DNA from: CAZVWJ01 sp964631325
Lineage (GTDB): Bacteria; T1Sed10-126
NCBI GenBank assembly: GCA_964631325.1
Contig: CAZVWJ010000002.1
Location: 62,001 to 126,000, forward strand
Direction: 5' to 3'
DNA: 64,000 bases
The notes beneath the pieces were generated by a model. It had not been told where the DNA came from and searched no databases. It saw only the letters and a list, made by a program, of their open reading frames with translations. Both the position numbers and the translations under genes were made by a program. Positions 41,053-48,844 of this stretch are shown here, one piece after another; within the stretch, counting starts at the first letter, position 1, and each line of letters begins with the position of its first letter.

Positions 41053-42813
41053 TCAACGGGGCTCCAGGTCACTTAAAGGGCGCCCTACCCAACCGGCTAT
41101 TTCATCATTGTTTAATTCATAGTAAACAGGACGACCGTGTGGACATACTTTTGGAAAGTCAAGTCCGTTTAATCCTTCAACCAGTTCCTGCTGTTCACGG
41201 GGCATGAGCACCTCTCCCCGCTTGATTGCACTCCGACAGGCCATAATAGCAAGCATATCTTGAGCCGGCTCCGAGGCTTTTTCTTTCTTAACACTTTCCA
41301 GAAACTCCTCGAGCATTCCAAAAATTACTTTTTTATCTTCAGTTCTACGGCCCAGGTAACCAGGCACCGCCTGAATAACCATAGAACCCCCGCCAAACGA
41401 TTCAATTTCCAGTCCCAGCTTCTTGAGGGCCACTTGATTATCTTCCATGATTTCCCGATCAGCCGGACTGACATCAAGGGTTAAGGGGACAGAGAGATAC
41501 TGGGCCGGGTCGGTGTTTTTTGTCTTCTCTAAATACCGTTCAAACAAAATTTTCTCGTGGGCGTTGTGTTGATCAATAAATAATAGCCCTTTCTCCCTTT
41601 CCACGAGCAAAAAAGTTCGTTTAAACTGTCCAATAATTATGTCCGTCCCCGCCCCTTCTTCCGAATCGGCCCGGTTAAATAGGTCAGCTTGATTCGACTC
41701 CTTCCCCGGTTCCAACGATTTTGTTAATTCCGGCGACCGGGAATCGCCAGTTCTGGCGGAACGAGCAATTTTTTCCTCACCGAGATCAGTTTGAGCTTCC
41801 TCCCGGTAAAATTCTTTTAGTGCTTCACGCACCGAATTATACAAAAATTTAAAAACCACCTGGCTGTCATTGAACCGAATTTCTTCTTTCTGGGGGTGCA
41901 CGTTGACATCAATTTCTTCCCGGGGCAAATTCAGAAACAAAACTGCCACCGGGTGGCGATCAGTAATGACCAGGTCCTTGTAAGCTTGCGAAAGAGCCCG
42001 GTAAAAAACCGGTTCCCGGACTGGCCGGGAGTTAACGAATAAAAACTGATGTTTACGGGTATAGTGAACAGCTTCGCCATTTGAAACTAAACCGGTGAGC
42101 GCAAATCTCCCCCGATTTTTCCATTCCGGCTCCAGGCGGTCCACCGCAATTAAATCATCCACCATCTGCTCCCCCAGGGTAGCGCCCACCCGTTCGTCTA
42201 ACTCACCCGGTGGAACATTTAAAATCTCATTTTCCTCCTCCTGAAGAATAAAATGAATCCGGGGATGGGCAAGGATTTTTTTCTGGACCGTCTGCAAAAT
42301 ATGTTTTTTTTCGGTTGATTCGGTTGCCAGAAACTTACGGCGGGCGGGAACGGTAGAAAACAAATCTTTAACCGTAACAGTAGTCCCCGGTTGCCGGGCA
42401 GCCGGTTTTATGTCAACTTCGCTGTCCGGAGTTTTAACAAGTTTAGTCGCTTCAACCTGTGATTCAACCCGTGAGACAATTTCCAGGGTGGCCACGGAAG
42501 TAATACTGGCCAGAGCTTCCCCCCGAAAACCAAGCGTAGCAACCTGCTCCAGATCACCCGCCGAGCTAATTTTACTGGTAGTGTGTCTTTTTATGGCCCG
42601 GGGCAAAGCCTCAGGGGAAATACCATTGCCGTTATCCCGGACCTCTATCTTTTTAACACCACCGGAAACAAATTCCACCTCAATCTTGTCCGCCCCGGCA
42701 TCAATAGAATTCTCCAACAACTCCTTAACAACTGAAGCCGGTCTTTCCACCACTTCACCGGCCGCGATCTGGTTAGTTACTTCCGGTGATAGTTCGATTA
42801 TTTCATCCACCAT
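41053..42813 (-). CDS. mutL: DNA mismatch repair protein MutL
   Basis: 586 residues from ATG 42813. GHKL ATPase coordinating mismatch repair. N-terminal motifs IAAGEVVERPASVVKELLEN, EVRDNGNGI and TLGFRGEALASI are diagnostic, and the transducer domain follows. The C-terminal domain shows FLLVEREKGLLFIDQHNAHE and ends with ACRSAIKRGE and CPHGRPVYYEL; the endonuclease DQHAxxE-like motif appears as DQHNAHE, so nicking activity is likely. It is 23 bp after the lpxL-like gene and rides on the lipid A operon, away from mutS and miaA. Confidence 0.96.
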   Translation of the reverse strand: MVDEIIELSPEVTNQIAAGEVVERPASVVKELLENSIDAGADKIEVEFVSGGVKKIEVRDNGNGISPEALPRAIKRHTTSKISSAGDLEQVATLGFRGEALASITSVATLEIVSRVESQVEATKLVKTPDSEVDIKPAARQPGTTVTVKDLFSTVPARRKFLATESTEKKHILQTVQKKILAHPRIHFILQEEENEILNVPPGELDERVGATLGEQMVDDLIAVDRLEPEWKNRGRFALTGLVSNGEAVHYTRKHQFLFVNSRPVREPVFYRALSQAYKDLVITDRHPVAVLFLNLPREEIDVNVHPQKEEIRFNDSQVVFKFLYNSVREALKEFYREEAQTDLGEEKIARSARTGDSRSPELTKSLEPGKESNQADLFNRADSEEGAGTDIIIGQFKRTFLLVEREKGLLFIDQHNAHEKILFERYLEKTKNTDPAQYLSVPLTLDVSPADREIMEDNQVALKKLGLEIESFGGGSMVIQAVPGYLGRRTEDKKVIFGMLEEFLESVKKEKASEPAQDMLAIMACRSAIKRGEVLMPREQQELVEGLNGLDFPKVCPHGRPVYYELNNDEIAGWVGRPLSDLEPR

Positions 42814-42835
42814 AGATATCACTCAACTTAGTTGT

Positions 42836-43723
42836 TTAATCCGATTCAATAAACTCGGCGTCTTTCCAGCGTCGATGAAACCAAAAATACTGTTCAGGAT
42901 ATGTGCGTATCTGTTTCTCCAACCATTGATTGTACTGATTTAGAATTTTTTCCTCATCTTCTTCAGTTACTGTTTCAAGCGAAGCGGACAAGGGTTCGCC
43001 AAATTTCATATTAATTGTGCCACCGTCTTCACGAACAGCTGCCAGGGGAACAACGGGAGCTCCGGTAACCCGGGCAATAAACGCAGGCATTCGTGTATTT
43101 TTAACCTGATAATTGAAAAATGGCACTTCCGCCGGATTACTACCCTTACTCTGATCGGCGACAAAAGCCACCACGCGGCCCTCCCGTATTTCCCGGGCCA
43201 GTTCTTTCATCGCCCATTTCCCTGTAACAGTGTTAATGTTCAACCGTTTCCGTTGACCTTTAATCAATTTCTGGACGTGCGGATTGTGAACAACGTCGGC
43301 ATACACGGTAATTGAACCAAATTCCCGGGCAATCCAGGCCCCGGAAAGCTCCCAGTAACCAAGATGACCGGTCACCACAATTATTCCCCGTTCCCGATCC
43401 AAATATTTTTTCACATTTTTTATACCTTCGGAGTGAACTTCTCCCCCCTGCAAGATCTCAGGTGTCCTAAACCATTCAAGTGCAATCCGAGCGTAAAATT
43501 TATAGCAGTTCCGGCAAATTTCTTTCCTACCTTTTTGCTCTACCCCGGGAAATGCGCGGTTGAGATTGCGAAGCACCACCTGTTTTCTAAGGCCAATTAT
43601 CCTTTCTAAAACAAAAGCCAGAACTGAAGCGAGAACTCTAATCCCCGGCTTTGGTAATAACCGAGCCAGTTTTACCACAAGGTAGACAGGTATGAACTCG
43701 AACCAATATCGTATCTTCTTCAC
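42836..43723 (-). CDS. lpxL: Lipid A late acyltransferase (LpxL/HtrB-like)
   Basis: 295 residues. Transfers a secondary acyl chain to Kdo2-lipid IVA at the inner membrane. One N-terminal hydrophobic helix, then the catalytic HX4E motif in VTGHLGYWELSG, AFVADQSKGSNPAEVPFF and GAPVVPLAAVREDGG, as in the family. GTG start 43723 overlaps the kdtA stop by 4 bp. Whether it adds lauroyl, myristoyl or another chain cannot be read. Confidence 0.9.
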   Translation of the reverse strand: MKKIRYWFEFIPVYLVVKLARLLPKPGIRVLASVLAFVLERIIGLRKQVVLRNLNRAFPGVEQKGRKEICRNCYKFYARIALEWFRTPEILQGGEVHSEGIKNVKKYLDRERGIIVVTGHLGYWELSGAWIAREFGSITVYADVVHNPHVQKLIKGQRKRLNINTVTGKWAMKELAREIREGRVVAFVADQSKGSNPAEVPFFNYQVKNTRMPAFIARVTGAPVVPLAAVREDGGTINMKFGEPLSASLETVTEEDEEKILNQYNQWLEKQIRTYPEQYFWFHRRWKDAEFIESD

Positions 43724-44952
43724 TTCTTTTTCGCCTCGACTAAATTCCGTAATTTCGACAGATAAAATGATTTAATTTCCTCTGCATGGGCGGTTAAATT
43801 TATATCAGCAGGAAGAAGTTTTTTCAACGGGGTTGTGAAAATTTTCTCTGCCATGTCAAACCACTCAGGCTTATTCGCCGCTTTATAAAGCAATCCCTCT
43901 TCTTCCAATTTAACAGCCGTTTCCGTCACGTTCTGAAGCCAGGGCCCGGTAAGAACAGGTACTTCAAAACGAGCCGGTTCTAATAAATTATGACCACCGA
44001 CAGATTTATCCCAGCTACCACCGACAAAAGCTACGTCTCCGCATCTATAAAGGGAAGCAAGCACTCCAATCTCATCTACGAGAATTACCTGGCCTGTAAA
44101 ATCTGTCTTTTTATCGCTCCACAAACACCAGCTTAATCCCTTATTATCGAGTAATTTTTTAACTTCTGAAAGCCGATTTAAATGGCGGGGGGCCAGGTAA
44201 ACTGAAAGATTATGTCGGCTGGCTAACTCCAGCACCAGCTCTTCTTCGCCAGCATGGGTACTCCCGGCCACAAGCACCGGCCGGGAAGAGGAAAACTGAG
44301 AGGACGAAGCAGCCAATTCCGGAACTGATTCCAATAACTGAAGCCATTTCAAGGAACCGGCTGCGGAGATATCAACAGTATCCGGAGCCAGTGATTCAAA
44401 CTTCTCGCGATCTCCTTTATCCCGGGCTAGTATACTATTACAGTGACTGAGGGTTGAACGAATCAAGGGGGTTATCAATCGATATTTTCGATAAGTTTTT
44501 TCCTTGATTCGGGCATTAAAAATTACCGTTTTACCCGAGTTATATCGATATAAATTTGGCCAGATTTCCGTCTCGATCACAAACAGCCAATCCGGTGCTA
44601 CCCTCTCCACCAATGGTTTGATGAGCCAGGGATAATCAAACGGCAGAATGATTTTACGTTGATGCTCAACTCGCTCCCAACCGGAAAAAGTCTGGGTGGA
44701 AATCAAAATTTTATCCGGATTTACCCCCAGGTCAATTAACCACTTGCGCAATTGCTTGACCAGTTCTACTTCCCCCACCGAAGCACCATGGAGCCAGTAA
44801 GAAATTTGCCGGGGGGGATCTGAAACCGGGGAAAATTTAGTCTTCACCGCCTGCAGGGGTTTGCGTCCCCAGAACCCCAGAATAGTAGACAGCCAGACAA
44901 CAGGAAGAGCAAGATGTATAAGTATATTATACAAAAGAACACTAAGAGTCAT
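43720..44952 (-). CDS. kdtA: 3-deoxy-D-manno-octulosonic acid transferase
   Basis: 410 residues, the family length. Adds Kdo to lipid IVA. N-terminal membrane segment, then WLHGASVGEVELVKQL with the catalytic Glu, FVIETEIWPNLYRY, LVAGSTHAGEEELVLEL and the C-terminal FVGGSWDKSVGGHNLLEPA, all diagnostic of WaaA/KdtA. The start overlaps the lpxK 3' end by 11 bp. Number of Kdo residues added is unknown. Confidence 0.96.
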   Translation of the reverse strand: MTLSVLLYNILIHLALPVVWLSTILGFWGRKPLQAVKTKFSPVSDPPRQISYWLHGASVGEVELVKQLRKWLIDLGVNPDKILISTQTFSGWERVEHQRKIILPFDYPWLIKPLVERVAPDWLFVIETEIWPNLYRYNSGKTVIFNARIKEKTYRKYRLITPLIRSTLSHCNSILARDKGDREKFESLAPDTVDISAAGSLKWLQLLESVPELAASSSQFSSSRPVLVAGSTHAGEEELVLELASRHNLSVYLAPRHLNRLSEVKKLLDNKGLSWCLWSDKKTDFTGQVILVDEIGVLASLYRCGDVAFVGGSWDKSVGGHNLLEPARFEVPVLTGPWLQNVTETAVKLEEEGLLYKAANKPEWFDMAEKIFTTPLKKLLPADINLTAHAEEIKSFYLSKLRNLVEAKKK

Positions 44953-45985
44953 TTGCTAAATTATCCTCAGTTAAATTTAAACAAGCTGAAATTAACTCTT
45001 CGCCCCCATCAACCACCATCCGGCTGCGAATACAACCAACCGTGGTTTTATTTTCCGGAGCCAATTTAACCAGCTCTTTTTCCGTCATCACCACTCTATC
45101 AAGCTCCAGTTCGTTCTGAATCAGGTCCAGGTCAAGATCAGAATGATCGGGTAAAAATAATTTTTCCCGGACCTCAAAACCGGCATTTTCAAGAAAATCA
45201 ACCAGCGCGTTTGGACGAGCCAGAGTGGTAACCAGGTGAACCATTTTCCCCCGCATCATTTCGGTCACTTCCTCTTCCCCTCTCCAGATACCTGAAAACT
45301 GGTAATAATGATTCAAAACCGTAGCCGGGGAAATTAATTCAAAATTCCCGGAGGGAGGCTCAGACTGTTTCAAAGAAATGTAATCTGCTCTGGACAAGGC
45401 TGACAGCGGTTCTCGCAAAGGTCCGGACGGAAGCAGAGCTGACTTTATATCATTGTTATCCAGTAAAACAATATCCAGATCTCGGGCCAGCGTGAGATGC
45501 TGAAAACCATCGTCCAGCAAAAATAAGTCAACCTCTGTTTGTTTTAACAAATCCTTCCCCGACTGATATCTATTTTTACCAACTCCCACCGGAACAGCGG
45601 GAAAATTCTTGCGGAGCAGGGCCACCTCGTCTCCAAATTGGCGAACAGAATAATTTTGGTTCTCTTCCACCAGAACTCCGGGGGCTAATATTCCTTCCCC
45701 CCGCTTAAGTACAGCGGGGCGTACGCCGGCTTCTTTGAGGTTTTTTAGTAACCATTGAACAAAAGCCGTCTTACCGGTTCCTCCCAAACTGAGGTTCCCT
45801 ACCGAAATTACCGGTCTGGGCAATATTTTTTGATCATTTAGCTGCCAATTTTGATGAAACCATAACCCCCCCCGGTACAGGATCGTTAGTGGGGACAGTA
45901 ACCATTTCAAAAGCAAACAAATTAATCCCGGCTCTGGACTAAAATATAATTTTCGAGCCAGATTGTGTAACTTTGATTTTATCAT
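44942..45985 (-). CDS. lpxK: Tetraacyldisaccharide 4'-kinase
   Basis: 347 residues. Phosphorylates the 4' position of the lipid A disaccharide. N-terminal membrane helix, Walker A VGNLSLGGTGKTAFVQWLLK, then FLLDDGFQHLTLARDLDIVL (catalytic Asp-containing motif) and LPSGPLREP. ATG 45985 abuts the preceding stop (TAAATG). Part of the contiguous lipid A operon. Confidence 0.96.
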   Translation of the reverse strand: MIKSKLHNLARKLYFSPEPGLICLLLKWLLSPLTILYRGGLWFHQNWQLNDQKILPRPVISVGNLSLGGTGKTAFVQWLLKNLKEAGVRPAVLKRGEGILAPGVLVEENQNYSVRQFGDEVALLRKNFPAVPVGVGKNRYQSGKDLLKQTEVDLFLLDDGFQHLTLARDLDIVLLDNNDIKSALLPSGPLREPLSALSRADYISLKQSEPPSGNFELISPATVLNHYYQFSGIWRGEEEVTEMMRGKMVHLVTTLARPNALVDFLENAGFEVREKLFLPDHSDLDLDLIQNELELDRVVMTEKELVKLAPENKTTVGCIRSRMVVDGGEELISACLNLTEDNLANDS

Positions 45986-46675
45986 TTAGCTATCAAGGGG
46001 GGAGAAATAATCCGGAGGGAGCTCACACTCTTCGGCCAACTCCTCTGTCAGAGAAGACAATTTATTTTCGAGTTCTCCAGTCAGATCATCAACCGGTTCT
46101 GAAATTTCAGCCGGGGAGAAGGGCGCACCAAAATTCAACATAATTTTGCCAAACGGGAGGGGAAAACAGAAACGATCCCAACTGGAAAAGTAACGAGCTT
46201 TAGTTGCAAGGCCGGCGGCTGGTAAAATTGGTAATTCAGTTCGTTGGCTAATTTTAATTATTCCCGGTTTAGCGGTCAAGCGGGGACCTATCGGGCCATC
46301 AGGAGTTATAGCAAGAGTTTCGCCCTGACGAGCCAGGCGCAACCCTTCCACAAGCGCACTAATTTTTACATCCCGGAGCGAAGTGCGAAGCGCATTTTGG
46401 CCCATTCCTTTCATCATCCCGGAGACATACTCTCCGTCCCGATGAGGACTGACAAAAGTATAAAAACCAGAATTCAAGAAGAACTGGACCAACGGTAACA
46501 TCTGGCCGTGCCAGAAAGCCAGAATAAAATTTTTCGCAGGAAATAGTTTGGATAAATTATCCCTGTTGCTTACTTTTACGGAGGAAGTCCAACGAATTGT
46601 TTTAAGGAGTTGGGGAGCCACCCAACGGGAAAGAAAATAAAATAAGTTTGTTTTTAACCGATGTGAAAAATCCAT
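45986..46675 (-). CDS. DUF374 lysophospholipid acyltransferase-family protein
   Basis: 229 residues. FWHGQMLPL and VSPHRDGEYVSGMMKG (HX4D-like), then ITPDGPIGPRLTAKPG, are the DUF374 signatures. Such proteins usually neighbour lpxK/kdtA in diderm genomes and are thought to acylate lipid A or a phospholipid precursor; the exact donor is unknown. It lies flush between lpxB and lpxK. Confidence 0.88.
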   Translation of the reverse strand: MDFSHRLKTNLFYFLSRWVAPQLLKTIRWTSSVKVSNRDNLSKLFPAKNFILAFWHGQMLPLVQFFLNSGFYTFVSPHRDGEYVSGMMKGMGQNALRTSLRDVKISALVEGLRLARQGETLAITPDGPIGPRLTAKPGIIKISQRTELPILPAAGLATKARYFSSWDRFCFPLPFGKIMLNFGAPFSPAEISEPVDDLTGELENKLSSLTEELAEECELPPDYFSPLDS

Positions 46676-47802
46676 TATTCATCCTCTCCACCCACGTATT
46701 TTAATAAGCTATCAGCCACTTTGTGGGCGGGATTTAAATTATTAAACTCAGATGTAATTTCAACTAAATACTGTCGCTGTTTTTCCCGGCAACTCGATTC
46801 TGTAAGATATTTTTCAACAATCTGATATAGATTTTCGACTGTAAAATCATTCTGAATTAGTTCCGGTACAGGCTCGGAATCGGAAAGATAATTTGGCATG
46901 GCTATCTTTTCTGCCTCCACGAGCCACCGTGAAAGCAAATACGAACTCCAGGAAGTACGATAGGAAGCGACCATTGGTGTCCGGGTAAAAGTTGCTTCCA
47001 TTGTCACTGTTCCCGAAGTTAATACGGTAAAATCCGAATGATGCAACAAACTATAAGAATCAGCCTCCCAAGTTTTAAATCGCCCGTCCAATTTTTTTCG
47101 CACTAAATCGTTAACTGTGGAGGCAAGACTAAAAACAGGTTCCCACCGTGAAAAATTTTGCCTGATTATTGCGGCCACCTCAATCATTTGATCCAGATGA
47201 CGCTCTATTTCTTTTTTTCGGGACCCCGGGAAAAAGGAAATGATTTTTACTTCATTCTCAATCTCGAGTTCTTCTCTGAGGGCCAAGGACCTTTTGTCTT
47301 GCCACTTGCTGAAGCGAGGATGGCCAACAAAATTTGCTTTTACCCCTTGCCTGTGATAGAAATCAACTTCAAACGGAAAAATTACAAAAAGCTCAGTGAA
47401 CCACTGTTTTAATTTCTCAACCCGGCTTTCTCCCCAGGCCCAGACCTGAGGAGGAATATAATAAAAAAGCTGAACGTCATATTTTTTCAAACGTTTGGCC
47501 ATTCTCAAATTAAAACCGGGAAAATCAAGAAATAACACGGCAGAAATATCCCGTTCTCGGACTAATTTTTCCAGTTTACCGGCAAGAGAAAAATAATAAG
47601 GAAGGGAGGTAATAATTTCCATAAAGCCGACAACCGCGTGGTCAACTAAATTTTCAACAAGATTAGCTCCGGTAGCACTGGTATGCTCTCCGGCCGCCGC
47701 ATATATCTGCTGTTTAAAACCTTTTTCTCGAAGCGAGTTAATCACTTCGGCAGCATATTGATCAGCAGAGTTATCCCCCGTAATTATTAAGAGTTCATTC
47801 AT
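46675..47802 (-). CDS. lpxB: Lipid-A-disaccharide synthase
   Basis: 375 residues. Condenses UDP-diacylglucosamine with lipid X. ITGDNSADQYAAEVI at the N-terminus, FLDFPGFNLRMAKRLKK, YYIPPQVWAWGESRVEKLKQ and FPGSRKKEIERHL are diagnostic; TSGTVTMEATFTRTPMV forms the UDP-binding site. The start overlaps the dehydrogenase gene by 8 bp. Confidence 0.97.
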   Translation of the reverse strand: MNELLIITGDNSADQYAAEVINSLREKGFKQQIYAAAGEHTSATGANLVENLVDHAVVGFMEIITSLPYYFSLAGKLEKLVRERDISAVLFLDFPGFNLRMAKRLKKYDVQLFYYIPPQVWAWGESRVEKLKQWFTELFVIFPFEVDFYHRQGVKANFVGHPRFSKWQDKRSLALREELEIENEVKIISFFPGSRKKEIERHLDQMIEVAAIIRQNFSRWEPVFSLASTVNDLVRKKLDGRFKTWEADSYSLLHHSDFTVLTSGTVTMEATFTRTPMVASYRTSWSSYLLSRWLVEAEKIAMPNYLSDSEPVPELIQNDFTVENLYQIVEKYLTESSCREKQRQYLVEITSEFNNLNPAHKVADSLLKYVGGEDE

Positions 47803-48754
47803 TTATTTTTTTATAATTTGAACCGTTAAGTGCGTCAATCACCTCAAAGGCAACCCGTATTGCATCTTTGCCTTCACTCCCACCGACTACCGGCTCCCGG
47901 TCTTCCTGAATACAGTGGATAAAGTGAAGCAGTTCCCGCTTTAAGCTTTCACCTTCAGGCACCGCCGGAGTATAAACTTCAGATTCTGCTCCTCCGCTAC
48001 TGTCTTTTAAACGCCAGACCTTAACCTCCTGGTCCTTGTAATTCAAACTGACATATTTTTCTTTCTGAAACACCCTGATTTCTCTCCGATCCTCCGGTGA
48101 AACACGACTGGCGGTCAAGTTAGCCACACAACCGTTAGCAAATTTAAACCGAGCATTACAAATATCCTCAAATTCAGTTATAACAGAAGCTCCTACGGTT
48201 CGAATTTCTTTGATAGGAGAATTCACCAGGGTCAACATAATATCGATGTCATGGATCATCATATCCATCACAACTCCAATATCAGCCGATCTTTCCGTAA
48301 AAGGTCCCAGCCTGTTCACTTCAATAAAGCGGGGTTCATTAATATATTCCTGGGCCGCAACAAAAGCCGTGTTAAATCTCTCTATGTGACCCACCTGGAG
48401 AAGCACATTCCGAGAATGGGCATGTGAATAAAGTTTTTCCCCCTGTTCAAGTGATTGGACCATCGGCTTTTCAATTAAACAGTCAATCTCATTTTGGATT
48501 AAACGAGTCCCGACGGAATAATGATCCTCGGTGGGAACCACTACACTGGCCGCATCAATTCTTGGCAACAGTTCCTCTAATTCTGAATAAAAATTTGTTT
48601 CATACTTTTCACTTATTTTACGACCCTGTTCTTCGTCAACATCAACTACGCCCACCAGTTCAACATCGTGGAAAGCTGAATAAAGGCGCGCATGATGTTG
48701 ACCAAGATGTCCCACCCCAATTACACCAACTTTTAATTTCTCGTCCGCAGTCAT
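47795..48754 (-). CDS. Gfo/Idh/MocA oxidoreductase in the lipid A operon (GnnA-like)
   Basis: 319 residues. NAD(P)-binding VGVIGVGHLGQHHARLY at the N-terminus, the catalytic-type Lys in LIEKPM and a C-terminal alpha/beta domain. Its place directly before lpxB matches the UDP-GlcNAc 3-dehydrogenase (GnnA) arrangement, which with an aminotransferase makes UDP-GlcNAc3N and gives lipid A with amide-linked 3-acyl chains. No GnnB gene is adjacent, so the role is inferred from position. Confidence 0.85.
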   Translation of the reverse strand: MTADEKLKVGVIGVGHLGQHHARLYSAFHDVELVGVVDVDEEQGRKISEKYETNFYSELEELLPRIDAASVVVPTEDHYSVGTRLIQNEIDCLIEKPMVQSLEQGEKLYSHAHSRNVLLQVGHIERFNTAFVAAQEYINEPRFIEVNRLGPFTERSADIGVVMDMMIHDIDIMLTLVNSPIKEIRTVGASVITEFEDICNARFKFANGCVANLTASRVSPEDRREIRVFQKEKYVSLNYKDQEVKVWRLKDSSGGAESEVYTPAVPEGESLKRELLHFIHCIQEDREPVVGGSEGKDAIRVAFEVIDALNGSNYKKINE

Positions 48755-48844
48755 AATAATTTCACCCGTTAAAATAAACTTATTCCGAAATATTTAAAGT
48801 ATTTTATCAAAATACACCTGAAAAGAAAATAATCTAACCCGAAT